Shown here: one piece after another, positions 34,355 through 43,966 of the stretch
How the letters are laid out: each line of letters starts with the position of its first letter
Numbering within the stretch: position 1 is the first letter of the stretch
Assembly (NCBI GenBank): GCA_014337915.1
Contig: QUBU01000011.1
Coordinates: forward strand, 1 to 64,000
Length of the DNA stretch: 64,000 nt
Source: Gammaproteobacteria bacterium
Lineage (GTDB): Bacteria; Pseudomonadota; Gammaproteobacteria; Steroidobacterales; GCA-2729495
Reading direction: 5' to 3'
Notes under the pieces: model-generated
Database searches by the model: none
Told to the model about the DNA's origin: nothing
What the model saw: only the letters and a program-made list of their open reading frames with translations
Made by a program: the position numbers and the translations under genes

Positions 34355-35566
34355 TCAGGCCGGTACCGGCCGCAGCTGGGGCTGCGGCTGCGGGATGTAC
34401 TCGCGCAGGCGTGCCGAGAAATCCTCCAGCGCGGCGATGCCGCTCGCCTCGGCCCGCGCGCACCACTCGCGCAGCTCGACCACCAGCCGTTCGTTGGAGA
34501 CGTTGGCCTGCTGCCAGACGCGCATCAGCTGCTGGCGGTACTGGTCCACGGTGTGCAGCACCGGGCTGCTGGCCAGGATGCGGGCCAGGCGCTGGCGCGC
34601 CGGCTCGTCCATCAGGCCGGGCCAGCGGGTCAGCAGACGGCCGGCCGAGCGCAGCAGCACGTCGCCGCGCCGTGAACGGCGCTCCATGCGCAGCACCGGC
34701 AGCACCACGCGGCGGCTGTAGTCCCGCAGCACATGCATGCGGTTCTGCAGGACGGCGCGCAGGGTGTCCACGTCCACCGGGCGCGGCGCAGCCGCGAAAT
34801 GCGGCACCGGCGCCAGGCGGCCGATGCGGCACAGGCCCAGCGCCGCCAGCGCGCGGATGTAGAACCAGCCGATGTCGAATTCACCGGAGCGCAGCGAGAA
34901 CCGTGCCGAGGTGGGGAAGGCGTGGTGATTGTTGTGCAGCTCCTCGCCGCCGATCAGCACCCCGACCGGCACCAGGTTGGTGGAGGCATCCTCGGTTTCG
35001 AAGTTGCGGTAGCCGATGGCGTGGCCGACGCCGTTGATGACGCCGGCCGCGAAAAACGGCATCGCCACCATCTGCACGGCGAACAGGGTGATGCCGCCGG
35101 CGCCGAACAGCAGCACGTCGATACCGAGCATCAGCCAGACGCCCACGAGGCCGTGACGGTAGACGTGGCGCTCCAGCCAGTCATCCGGGGTGCCGCGGCC
35201 GTACTTCTCGAGCGTTTCCTGGTTGGCCGCCTCGACGCGATACACCTCGGCGCCGCGCAGCAGGATGGTGCGCAGCCCGTACACGACGGGGCTGTGGGGA
35301 TCATCGCGGGTTTCGCAGAAGGCGTGGTGCTTGCGGTGCACAGCCACCCATTCGCGTGTCACCATGCCCGAAGTCAGCCAGATCCACAGGCGGAAGAAGT
35401 GGCGGATGGCCGGGTGCAGGTCGATGGCGCGATGCGCCTGGTCGCGGTGCAGGTACAGCGTGACCGCCGCCATCGAGATGTGGACGGCCACGAAGGCCAT
35501 CGCCGCCTTGCCCCAGAAGCCGAGGCCCAGCAGGCCATCTATATGATCCGCAAGAAATTGAAGCAT
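34355..35566 (-). CDS. desA: Delta-9 acyl-lipid/acyl-CoA desaturase, DesA type
   Basis: 403 residues. Di-iron membrane desaturase with three histidine boxes: H40-RDQA-H45, H77-RK-H80-H81 and H211-NN-H214-H215, and two pairs of hydrophobic spans between them. It introduces cis double bonds into membrane acyl chains under aerobic conditions. The C-terminal ~100 residues (from about 300) are not part of the desaturase fold. They resemble the tail of ISL3-family transposases, as in the Pseudomonas DesA proteins I recall. The ATG at 35566 is preferred; a GTG at 35602 would add 12 residues. It ends at the shared terminator with rpmG. Confidence 0.9.
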   Translation of the reverse strand: MLQFLADHIDGLLGLGFWGKAAMAFVAVHISMAAVTLYLHRDQAHRAIDLHPAIRHFFRLWIWLTSGMVTREWVAVHRKHHAFCETRDDPHSPVVYGLRTILLRGAEVYRVEAANQETLEKYGRGTPDDWLERHVYRHGLVGVWLMLGIDVLLFGAGGITLFAVQMVAMPFFAAGVINGVGHAIGYRNFETEDASTNLVPVGVLIGGEELHNNHHAFPTSARFSLRSGEFDIGWFYIRALAALGLCRIGRLAPVPHFAAAPRPVDVDTLRAVLQNRMHVLRDYSRRVVLPVLRMERRSRRGDVLLRSAGRLLTRWPGLMDEPARQRLARILASSPVLHTVDQYRQQLMRVWQQANVSNERLVVELREWCARAEASGIAALEDFSARLREYIPQPQPQLRPVPA

Positions 35567-35705
35567 CCCGGTCGCCCGTCCATGGTGTTGGCTGCGGGCC
35601 ACTATAGCGGATGGCCCGCGCGGCGACCAAGGCAGCCTTCACGGCATTGGGCCTCGCCAGCCCCGGCTTGCCGCAACGCATTGCCTGCTTTGCCGAAGGC
35701 AGCAC

Positions 35706-36605
35706 ATGCCTGAGCTGCCCGAGGTCGAGACCACGCGCCGCGGCATCGCGCCCTGGATGGAGGGCCGGCGCATCCGCCAGCTGCTGGTGCGCGAACGGCG
35801 CCTGCGCTGGCCGATTCCGCCGCGGCTCGGGGCAAGGCTGGCCGGCGCCCGCGTGCAGCGCGTCGGCCGGCGCGGCAAGTACCTGCTGCTGGAGACCTCG
35901 CGGGGCACGGCGCTGCTGCACCTGGGCATGTCCGGGAGCCTGCGCGTGCTGGAGCAGGTGCAGGCTCCCGGCCGACACGACCACTTCGACATCCTGCTCG
36001 ATGGGGGATACTGCATCCGCTTCCACGATCCGCGCCGCTTCGGCTCGCTGCTCTGGGCGGGCAGCGAACCGCAGGCGCATCCGCTGCTCGCGAATCTCGG
36101 CCCCGAGCCGCTGGAGGCTGCGTTCAGCGGCAGCTACCTGCACGATCGTGCACGCGGACGGCGCCTGGCCATCAAGCCGTTCATCATGAATGCGGCGATC
36201 GTCGTCGGTGTCGGCAACATCTATGCGAGCGAGGCGCTGTTCCGCGCGGGCCTGCATCCCTGCCGCGCGGCGCAGCGTATCCCGCTCGCAGGCATGGAGC
36301 GGCTGGCGGGCGCCGTGCGCGAAGTGCTCGACGAGGCGCTGGCGCTCGGCGGCACGACGCTGCGGGACTTCCATGGCAGTGGTGGCGAGCCCGGGTACTT
36401 CGCGCAGGAACTGCGTGTCTACGACCGGGCCGGCGAAGCCTGCGGCAGCTGCGGCACGCCGATCCGCCAGTTCCGGCAGGGCCAGCGCTCGACGTTCTTC
36501 TGCCCGCGCTGCCAGCCGCGCAGCGGCCTCAGTAGACCAGGGCCTCGCCCTCGCGGCGCGGGTCGCCCGCCGCCTCGACCTTCCCGCTCGCGTAGTCCCA
36601 GGTGA
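35706..36605 (+). CDS. mutM: Formamidopyrimidine-DNA glycosylase
   Basis: 299 residues as read. Excises 8-oxoguanine and formamidopyrimidines. Catalytic Pro2 and Glu3 (MPELPEVETTRRG) are intact, with Lys in RRGKYLLLE, the DNA-binding NIYASEALFRAGLHP and a C-terminal zinc finger (CGSC...CPRC). The family normally ends within a few residues of the last cysteine. Here about 27 arginine/proline-rich residues follow, encoded by DNA that is also the 3' end of ggt on the other strand. The frame simply stays open through 77 bases of convergent overlap. mutM and mutY together form the GO system. Confidence 0.95.
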   Translation: MPELPEVETTRRGIAPWMEGRRIRQLLVRERRLRWPIPPRLGARLAGARVQRVGRRGKYLLLETSRGTALLHLGMSGSLRVLEQVQAPGRHDHFDILLDGGYCIRFHDPRRFGSLLWAGSEPQAHPLLANLGPEPLEAAFSGSYLHDRARGRRLAIKPFIMNAAIVVGVGNIYASEALFRAGLHPCRAAQRIPLAGMERLAGAVREVLDEALALGGTTLRDFHGSGGEPGYFAQELRVYDRAGEACGSCGTPIRQFRQGQRSTFFCPRCQPRSGLSRPGPRPRGAGRPPPRPSRSRSPR

Positions 36606-38217
36606 CCACGTTCATGTTGCCGTAGTCCCGGCCGCTGGCCTTGAGGCGGTGGCCCATGGCCTCCAGCGCGCGGATTTCCTCGTCGCTGAAGGCCCCGGGC
36701 TCGTAGGTCACCACGTCGGGCAGGAACTGGTGGTGGTAGCGCCGTAGCGCCGTCATCGAATGCGCGTCGTGGCCGTCGATCCAGTCCAGCGTGGCCAGCA
36801 GCACCATGGTGATGATGCGGCTGCCGCCCGGCGTGCCGAGGATGGCCAGGCCACGGCTGGACTCGAGGAAGGTCGGCGTCATGCTCGAGAGCATGCGCTT
36901 GCCCGGTGCAATGGCATTGGCGGTGGCGCCCTGCAGCTCGTAGGCGTTGCCCGTGCCCGGCTTCACCGTGAAATCATCCATCTCGTTGTTGAGGATGACG
37001 CCGGTGCCGGGCGGCATGAACGCCGCGCCATACCAGGTATTGATGGACAGCGTGCCCGCGACCCGGTTGCCCTCGGCATCAAGGATGGAGAAATGCGTGG
37101 TGTCGTTGCCTTCGCTGCCGTCGGTCCTGGCCGCAGGCAGCAGTTCGCTGGGGGTGGCGCGGTCGAGCCGGATGGAGGCGCGCTGGCCGGCCGCATAGAA
37201 CGGGCTCAGCAGCTGCGCGACCGGCACGGCGCTGAATGCCGGGTCCCCGAGCCAGGCGCTGCGGTCACGGTAGGCGCGGCGCATGGACTCGATGATGAGG
37301 TGCTTGCGCGTGGCGCCGTCGAAGCGGCCGAGGTCCCAGCCCGAGAGGATGTTGAGCATGTCTACCAGGCCGATGCCTCCGGCCGAAGGCAGCGGCGCAG
37401 AGACGATCTGCACGCCGCGGTAGCTGGCGCGCACCGGCTCGCGCTCGATGACCTGGTAACCGGCCAGGTCCGCCGCGGACCAAATGCCGCCGCCGGCACG
37501 CACGCCCTCCACCAGCGCCGCCGCGGTGGGGCCACGGTAGAAACCGTCGAAGCCACCGGAGGCCAGCCGGCGCAGCGTCAGCGCCAGGTCCGGCTGGCGC
37601 AGGCGCGCGCCGATCGCCGGCAGCTCTCCATCTGGACAGAACACCGCCATCATTGCCGGCGACTTCTCCATGGCCTTGCGGCGGAAACGCAGGCCGGCCT
37701 GCAGGCCGGCATCGATGGCGATCCCCTCCTCGGCCAGGCGGATGGCCGGCGCGAGGCTGCGCGCGAGCGGCAGGCGGCCGTAGCGCCTGGCGATGTGGAC
37801 CAGCGCTGCTGGCTCGCCCGGGATGCCGGCGGCGAGCGGGCCATCGAGGCTGGCACCCGGGATGACGTTGCCGGCCGCGTCGAGGTACATCCCGGCAGTG
37901 GCGGCGGCCGGCGCGGTCTCGCGCCCGTCGACCAGGACGTCGCGTGCATCGCGCGCGACATGCAGCAGCCAGAAGCCGCCACCCCCGAGGCCGGAGGCAT
38001 TGGGCTCGGCCACCGCCAGCGCCGCGCTCACCGCCACCGCGGCATCGAAGGCATTGCCGCCGGCGGCCAGCGCTTCCTCGCCCGCGGCGATCGCCTGCGG
38101 ATGCGCCGCCGCGATGGCAGCCTTGCCGGGCCGCGCCGGCGTCGCGGCGCCTGCGGCGCCGGTGAGCAGGAAGGCGGCGAGGACCAGCGCGGCGAGCAGC
38201 AGCTGACGCAGCTTCAT
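36529..38217 (-). CDS. ggt: Gamma-glutamyltransferase (glutathione hydrolase)
   Basis: 562 residues. A signal peptide (LLLAALVLAAFLLTGAAGA) sends it to the periplasm. The Ntn-hydrolase precursor should self-cleave before Thr373 in NDTTHFSILD, giving large and small subunits. Other family motifs are GGNAFDAAVAVSAALAVAEP, GLGGGGFWL, and GGSRIITMV near the C-terminus. It hydrolyses or transfers the gamma-glutamyl group of glutathione. I start it at Met 38217, at the signal peptide. The 3' end overlaps the 3' end of mutM by 77 bases on the opposite strand. Confidence 0.95.
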   Translation of the reverse strand: MKLRQLLLAALVLAAFLLTGAAGAATPARPGKAAIAAAHPQAIAAGEEALAAGGNAFDAAVAVSAALAVAEPNASGLGGGGFWLLHVARDARDVLVDGRETAPAAATAGMYLDAAGNVIPGASLDGPLAAGIPGEPAALVHIARRYGRLPLARSLAPAIRLAEEGIAIDAGLQAGLRFRRKAMEKSPAMMAVFCPDGELPAIGARLRQPDLALTLRRLASGGFDGFYRGPTAAALVEGVRAGGGIWSAADLAGYQVIEREPVRASYRGVQIVSAPLPSAGGIGLVDMLNILSGWDLGRFDGATRKHLIIESMRRAYRDRSAWLGDPAFSAVPVAQLLSPFYAAGQRASIRLDRATPSELLPAARTDGSEGNDTTHFSILDAEGNRVAGTLSINTWYGAAFMPPGTGVILNNEMDDFTVKPGTGNAYELQGATANAIAPGKRMLSSMTPTFLESSRGLAILGTPGGSRIITMVLLATLDWIDGHDAHSMTALRRYHHQFLPDVVTYEPGAFSDEEIRALEAMGHRLKASGRDYGNMNVVTWDYASGKVEAAGDPRREGEALVY

Positions 38218-38258
38218 GGGCCGCAATGCCGGGCCTGTGTGGTGCACCGCGGGCAGCC

Positions 38259-38744
38259 TCAGCGCTTGCTGAACCGGCGGCCCAGCGCCTGCGCCACCTT
38301 CGGGTGCACCAGCGCCGTCACGTCGCCGCCGAGGGCCGCCACTTCGCGGACCAGCGTCGAGGAGACGAAGGTGTACTGCTCGGCCGGCGTCATGAAGATC
38401 GTCTCCACGCCGGTCTCCAGATGGCGGTTCATGCTCGCCAGCTGGAACTCGTACTCGAAGTCCGATACCGCGCGCAGCCCGCGAATCACCACCTGCAGCC
38501 CGTGGGCCTTCGCATAGCCCACCGTGAGCCCGGTGTAGCCGTCGACGCGCACGTTGTCCAGGTCGGCGAGCGCATCTCGCGCCAGCTGCATGCGCTCCTC
38601 GAGCGCGAACATCGGCGCCTTGTGCGGACTGGCCGCCACGGCGACCACCACTTCGTCGAAGATGCGGGCGGCGCGGCGCACCAGTTCGTGGTGGCCGTTG
38701 GTGATGGGATCGAAGGTCCCGGGATACATGGCACCGACTGGCAC
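38259..38744 (-). CDS. coaD: Phosphopantetheine adenylyltransferase
   Basis: 161 residues. Makes dephospho-CoA from 4'-phosphopantetheine and ATP. The nucleotidyltransferase opening [20 protein letters not shown], the substrate loop [19 protein letters not shown] and the C-terminal [10 protein letters not shown] are intact. The start is GTG at 38744, supported by GAGGGA about 8 bases upstream; the internal Met in MYPGTFD would lack the N-terminal strand residues. It follows rsmD by 13 bases, the usual rsmD-coaD pair. Confidence 0.96.
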   Translation of the reverse strand: MPVGAMYPGTFDPITNGHHELVRRAARIFDEVVVAVAASPHKAPMFALEERMQLARDALADLDNVRVDGYTGLTVGYAKAHGLQVVIRGLRAVSDFEYEFQLASMNRHLETGVETIFMTPAEQYTFVSSTLVREVAALGGDVTALVHPKVAQALGRRFSKR

Positions 38745-38757
38745 GTTCGTGGCTCCC

Positions 38758-39369
38758 TCAGGGACTGGCGGGTCGCTGGACCAGCGCGAAGCGCACCTGG
38801 CCTGCTGCCTTCTCCCGCAGGACCACCCAGTCCGGCGGCAGCGGTGGCAGGGGCTGGTCGCGCGCCATCTCCAGGTACAGGCGCGCACCAGCGGCCAGCC
38901 AGCCGCCGTCGAGCAGTGTACACAACTCGCCGAAATCGGCTTCGCCGAAGGGCGGATCCAGGAACACGAGGTCGAACGGCCGCGGACGGCCGCCGAGGAA
39001 ACGCGCGGCATCGGCGGCCACCACGCTGGCCCGTGGCGACTCGCAGCCGAGCCGGGCCAGCGCCTGTTCGAGGGCGCGCGCCACCGGCAGCTGGCGTTCA
39101 ACGAAGCAGACTTCAGCGGCACCGCGGGAGAGCGCTTCCAGGCCCAGCGCGCCCGTGCCGGCATAGAGGTCCAGGCAGCGCATCCCGGGGATCACCGGCG
39201 CGAGCCAGTTGAACAGCGTCTCGCGCACGCGGTCCGGCGTCGGGCGTAGCCCGGGGGCGACCAGCACCGGCAGGCGCCGGCCGCGCCAGGCACCGCCGAT
39301 GATGCGGACCTGCCCGGGTGGCTCGCCCGCGGCGGCTCCCCTGCTTCCCCTGACTGCCCTGCGCGCCAT
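38758..39369 (-). CDS. rsmD: 16S rRNA (guanine(966)-N(2))-methyltransferase
   Basis: 203 residues. The family opening [16 protein letters not shown] and [14 protein letters not shown] is present. The AdoMet motif is [20 protein letters not shown] and the catalytic motif DPPF is in [13 protein letters not shown]. It methylates G966 of 16S rRNA during 30S assembly. The ATG at 39369 follows an unconserved upstream frame extension. Divergent from ftsY, upstream of coaD. Confidence 0.95.
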   Translation of the reverse strand: MARRAVRGSRGAAAGEPPGQVRIIGGAWRGRRLPVLVAPGLRPTPDRVRETLFNWLAPVIPGMRCLDLYAGTGALGLEALSRGAAEVCFVERQLPVARALEQALARLGCESPRASVVAADAARFLGGRPRPFDLVFLDPPFGEADFGELCTLLDGGWLAAGARLYLEMARDQPLPPLPPDWVVLREKAAGQVRFALVQRPASP

Positions 39370-39458
39370 GATGACGCGACGTTGTAGCAGAATCCGCGCG
39401 CCGCCGCGCAACGCCGGCGACGCGCCACGCCTCTGCATTACCCGCCGCTTCCGCTAAC

Positions 39459-40418
39459 ATGCCGCGCATGACCGATGCGACCCCCGCCCGTGAAGCCCCG
39501 CGCTCCGGGTTCTTCCAGCGCCTGAAACAGAAGCTCAACCGCGGCCTCGGCCTCGGCGTGGCGCTCGACTGGCTGGCGGGACGCAAGCTCGACCCGGCGG
39601 TGCTGGCCGAACTCGAGGACCAGCTGCTGCTGGCCGACGTCGGCATCGAGACCAGCGAGCGCATCATCGAGGGGCTGCGCCGGCGCATCGGCCGCGAGGC
39701 CATCGTCGACGAGGCAGGTGCGCGCGCCGCGCTGGCCGCCACGCTGGTGGAAATCCTGCAGCCGCGGGCGCAGCCGCTCGTCATCCCGCGTGGCGGCAAG
39801 CCGTTCCTGATGCTGATGATCGGCGTGAACGGCTCGGGCAAGACCACCACGATCGGCAAGCTCGCCCGCCGCTACCGCGACGAGGGGCTGAAGGTGATGC
39901 TGGCCGCCGGCGACACCTACCGCGCCGCCGCCATCGAGCAGCTGCAGGCCTGGGGCGAGCGCAACTCGGTGCCGGTGATCGCGCAGCAGCCGGGCGCGGA
40001 TTCCGCGGCGGTGGTCTTCGATGCGCTGCAGGCGGCCACTGCCCGCGGCTACGACCTGGTGCTGGCCGACACGGCCGGGCGCCTGCAGAACCAGGCCGGC
40101 CTGATGCAGGAACTCGCCAAGGTGGTGCGTGTCGCCGGTCGCGTCGATCCGGCAGCGCCCCACGAGAAGATGCTGGTGCTCGATGCCAGCCTCGGCCAGA
40201 ACGCCATCAACCAGGCGCTGCAGTTCCACCAGGCCGTGGGGCTGACCGGCATCAGCATGACCAAGCTCGACGGCGGCGGCAAAGGCGGCGTACTGCTGAC
40301 GCTGGCCGATCGCCTCGACGTGCCTTTCCGCTACGTGGGCGTCGGCGAGGATGCCGCCGACCTCGACGTCTTCGACGCGCAGCAGTTTGCTGCGGCACTG
40401 GCTGGCACCGCGCCGTGA
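39459..40418 (+). CDS. ftsY: Signal recognition particle receptor FtsY
   Basis: 319 residues. SRP-type GTPase that docks ribosome-nascent chains to the membrane. The NG domain has the P-loop GVNGSGKTT (122-130), DTYRAAAIEQLQ, the DTAGR G3 motif and TKLDGGGKGG. The acidic A domain that precedes NG in E. coli is almost absent here; only a short charged helix (FFQRLKQKLNRGL) that can bind membrane remains. First gene of ftsYEX, coupled to ftsE by GTGA. Confidence 0.97.
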   Translation: MPRMTDATPAREAPRSGFFQRLKQKLNRGLGLGVALDWLAGRKLDPAVLAELEDQLLLADVGIETSERIIEGLRRRIGREAIVDEAGARAALAATLVEILQPRAQPLVIPRGGKPFLMLMIGVNGSGKTTTIGKLARRYRDEGLKVMLAAGDTYRAAAIEQLQAWGERNSVPVIAQQPGADSAAVVFDALQAATARGYDLVLADTAGRLQNQAGLMQELAKVVRVAGRVDPAAPHEKMLVLDASLGQNAINQALQFHQAVGLTGISMTKLDGGGKGGVLLTLADRLDVPFRYVGVGEDAADLDVFDAQQFAAALAGTAP

Positions 40419-41116
40419 TCCGGCTCGACAAGGTCACCAAGCTCTACAGGGGCGGCCGCGAGGCGCTGCGCGAGGTCTCGCTGGACATCGGCCCGGGCGA
40501 GATGATCTTCCTCACCGGCCATTCCGGTGCCGGCAAGAGCACCATCCTCAAGCTGCTGGCACTGGTCGAGCGCCCGACCCACGGCCAGCTGCTGGTGGAC
40601 GGGCGCAACATCGGGCGCCTGCCAGCGCGGGAGATTCCCGCCTACCGGCGCCAGATCGGCATGGTGTTCCAGGATCACAAGCTGCTCGACGGGCGCTCGG
40701 CCTTCGACAACGTCGCCCTGCCGCTGGTCATTGCCGGTCTCACGCGGCGCGAAATCGAAAAGCGCGTGCGCGCCGCGCTCGACCAGGTCGGACTGCTCGA
40801 CAAGGAGCGCCAGGCGCCGCGGACGCTCTCGGCGGGCGAGCAGCAGCGGGTCGGCATCGCCAGGGCGGTCGTGGCGCGGCCCCGACTGCTGATCGCCGAC
40901 GAACCCACCGGCAACCTCGATGCCGAGCTGTCGCTGGAGATCATGCAGCTCTTCCGCCGCTTCAATGACGTCGGCGTGACCATGGTGATCGCCACCCACG
41001 ACCTGGTGCTGGCCGGGCGCGTCGGTGGCCGGCACGTGCTGCTGAACCATGGCCAGGTGCAGGACGGCGGCGCGGCGCCGGCCACGCCGGCACAGTGCTC
41101 GACGGGCCAGGCGTAA
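40415..41116 (+). CDS. ftsE: Cell-division ATP-binding protein FtsE
   Basis: 233 residues. ABC ATPase with Walker A GHSGAGKS (35-42), signature LSAGE (138-142), Walker B LLIADEP (158-164) and the family's VFQDHKLLDGRSAFDNVALPL. FtsEX links ATP hydrolysis at the septum to periplasmic amidase activation. The GTG start overlaps the ftsY stop. The last ~15 residues are a nonconserved tail. ftsX follows 6 bases later. Confidence 0.97.
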   Translation: MIRLDKVTKLYRGGREALREVSLDIGPGEMIFLTGHSGAGKSTILKLLALVERPTHGQLLVDGRNIGRLPAREIPAYRRQIGMVFQDHKLLDGRSAFDNVALPLVIAGLTRREIEKRVRAALDQVGLLDKERQAPRTLSAGEQQRVGIARAVVARPRLLIADEPTGNLDAELSLEIMQLFRRFNDVGVTMVIATHDLVLAGRVGGRHVLLNHGQVQDGGAAPATPAQCSTGQA

Positions 41117-41122
41117 CGACAG

Positions 41123-42037
41123 ATGGGCACATTCCTCACCCGCCACCTGCAGAACGCGCTCGCCGCGCTTGGCCAGCTGAGCCGCCAGCCGGTGGCGACG
41201 CTGCTCACCGTCGGTGTCATCGGCATCGCGCTGGCGCTGCCGGCCAGCCTGCAGTTGCTGGTGCAGGGCGGCCAGCGCTTCGCCGGCGGCTGGTCCGGCA
41301 TCCGCGACTTCTCCGTGTACCTGAAGCCGGGCACCGACCTTGCCGTGGCACGCAACCTGGCGCGCGCGCTGGCCAGCCACCCGAACGTGCAGGACACGCG
41401 GCTGATCGAGGCCGACGCGGCGCTGGCCGAATTCGGCCGCGACCCGGCATTCGGCGAGGCGCTGAAGGCACTGAAGAGCAACCCGCTGCCACATACGCTG
41501 GTGGTGCGGCCCGATGCGGAAGCGGCGCCGGCCGACCTCGATGCCCTGAAGGCCGAGCTGGCGGCGAAGCCCGAAGTCGACCTGGTGCAGCTCGACACCC
41601 AGTGGCTGCTGCGCCTGGCCGCCATCCTCGACCTGGTCCGCCGCGGCATCTGGATCGCCGCCGTGGTGCTGGTCGCGGCGGTGATCTTCATCGTCGGCAA
41701 CACCATCCGGCTGGACATCCAGAACCGGCGTCAGGAGATCGAGGTGTCGAAGCTGCTGGGTGCGACCGACGCCTTCGTGCGCCGGCCGTTCCTCTACATC
41801 GGCTTCTGGTACGGGATGCTCGGCGGGGCCGTGGCCCTGCTGCTACTGGCCTCGGTATTGCTTCTGCTCCGTGGCCCACTGGAGCGCCTGCTGCAGCTCT
41901 ATAGCGTTGATTTTACTGGCTTTGGCCTGTCCCCCGGCACGGCGCTGCTGGTGCTGGGGGCCGGCCTGGTGTCGGGCTGGGCCGGTGCCTGGCTGGCGGT
42001 GGGCCGCCACCTCTCGGCCATCGAGCCGCAGGTGTAA
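41123..42037 (+). CDS. ftsX: Cell-division permease FtsX
   Basis: 304 residues. The FtsX topology is clear: a cytoplasmic N-terminus (RQPVATLLTVGVIGIALALP as span 1), a periplasmic domain (FSVYLKPGTDLAVARNLARAL...), then three C-terminal spans with the NTIRLDIQNRRQEIEVSKLLGATDAFVRRPFLY cytoplasmic loop that couples to FtsE. It regulates EnvC-type amidase activators at the division site. Third gene of ftsYEX; rpoH follows behind its own promoter. Confidence 0.97.
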   Translation: MGTFLTRHLQNALAALGQLSRQPVATLLTVGVIGIALALPASLQLLVQGGQRFAGGWSGIRDFSVYLKPGTDLAVARNLARALASHPNVQDTRLIEADAALAEFGRDPAFGEALKALKSNPLPHTLVVRPDAEAAPADLDALKAELAAKPEVDLVQLDTQWLLRLAAILDLVRRGIWIAAVVLVAAVIFIVGNTIRLDIQNRRQEIEVSKLLGATDAFVRRPFLYIGFWYGMLGGAVALLLLASVLLLLRGPLERLLQLYSVDFTGFGLSPGTALLVLGAGLVSGWAGAWLAVGRHLSAIEPQV

Positions 42038-42090
42038 GTCATTGATCTGTCATGCTGCGGCACTGACCTGACCGGGAACCTTGGCGGTCG

Positions 42091-42119
42091 TTAGCACTCA
42101 AACCGGGCGAGTGCTAGGA
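42091..42119 (+). promoter_or_regulatory. CIRCE operator (HrcA) overlapping the rpoH promoter
   Basis: TTAGCACTC (42091-42099), a 9-base spacer, GAGTGCTAG (42109-42117): 17 of the 18 arm bases match the CIRCE consensus, with only the last G for A. A sigma-70-like pair coincides with it: TTAGCA (42091-42096), 17 bases, TAGGAT (42114-42119), each 4/6. The operator would therefore cover the promoter. HrcA binds CIRCE and releases it on heat shock. HrcA itself is not in the window. Confidence 0.9.
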
Positions 42120-42147
42120 TGACTTCAGCAAGGAGGATCCCGATTCC

Positions 42148-43011
<864 letters not shown>

Positions 43012-43014
43012 GGC

Positions 43015-43719
43015 TCAGTTCGCCGTCAGCGGTACGATGGTGATTTCCACACGCCGGTTCTGCGCCTTGCCCTCGGGCGTCGCATTGCTGGCGATCGGCC
43101 GGCTCTCGCCGGCACCGACGGCGATGAAGCGGTCGGCGCGCAGGTCACGCGAAGTCAGGTAGGTGACCACGCTGTTGGCGCGCTTCTCCGACAGCAGCTT
43201 GTTGTAGGAATCGCTGCCGTCGCTGTCGGTGTGGCCCGCTACCTCGACCATGGTCTTGTCGTATTCCTTCAGCACCAGGGCCACGGAATCCAGCACCGGG
43301 TAGAACGACGAGCTGATGTCGCCGCTGTTCACTGCAAAGGTGATGTTGCCCGGCATGTTGAGGGTGATGTTCTCGCCCTTCGGGCCGGTCCGGGTCACGC
43401 TGACGCCGGTGCCCTGCAGCTTCGCCCGCAGCGCGGCATCCTGCCGGTCCATGTAGTTGCCGACAGCACCGCCGGCCAGGGCACCGACACCGCCGAAGAT
43501 CAGCGCCTTCTTCTTGCGCTGGGCGGAATCGTTGCCGGTGATGAGCCCGATGGCGACACCCGTGGCGGCACCGATGGCAGCACCCTTGGTGGTCTTGTTG
43601 ACCTCGGTCTGCCCGGTATAGGGATCCGTGGTCTGCATGTACTCACAGCCGCCCGCCAGGACCATCAGTCCCGCCAGCCCGGCCAGGCCCGCTTTCCTCA
43701 CCATAGCGTTCATCAGCAT
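43015..43719 (-). CDS. OmpA-family peptidoglycan-binding lipoprotein (YiaD-like)
   Basis: 234 residues. Lipobox LAGGC (Cys25), then a glycine-zipper region (KGAAIGAATGVAIGLITG, ALIFGGVGALAGGAVGNYMD) and a C-terminal OmpA domain with VEVAGHTDSDGSDSYNKLLSEKRANSVVTYL and the AQNRRVEI end. The domain binds diaminopimelate in peptidoglycan, anchoring the outer membrane. The start at 43719 is supported by AGGAG 7 bases upstream. Convergent with rpoH, only 3 bases between stops. Confidence 0.92.
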   Translation of the reverse strand: MLMNAMVRKAGLAGLAGLMVLAGGCEYMQTTDPYTGQTEVNKTTKGAAIGAATGVAIGLITGNDSAQRKKKALIFGGVGALAGGAVGNYMDRQDAALRAKLQGTGVSVTRTGPKGENITLNMPGNITFAVNSGDISSSFYPVLDSVALVLKEYDKTMVEVAGHTDSDGSDSYNKLLSEKRANSVVTYLTSRDLRADRFIAVGAGESRPIASNATPEGKAQNRRVEITIVPLTAN

Positions 43720-43809
43720 CGTCGACTCCTGTTTTTTGGCCCGCAAAGGCGGGCCACCTTATCCCAGATTCACGGGCTCCCGGCAACCGGACAGGTCCGC
43801 CTTTTCCCG

Positions 43810-43837
43810 CCCCGGCCAAAGTTGTCCATGGCCGGGG
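43810..43837. repeat. Long inverted repeat between ompA-like and MATE genes
   Basis: CCCCGGCCA and TGGCCGGGG are perfect 9-bp arms around a 10-base loop, with a mirrored TTT...AAA context. It lies in a 247-base intergenic region shared by divergent genes. No T-run follows, so termination is unlikely; it could be an operator or leader hairpin. Confidence 0.4.
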
Positions 43838-43966
43838 AAAGCCTTAGCGTCCCGCGCATGACGCCCTGCCCCACGAGCCTTCTTGGACTGCCCGGGCCGC
43901 GCCCGGTTCCGGCGCCAGCGGGACTCGCACCCGACACCGTGGCCCAGGTCACGCTCGGCAGGCGTC

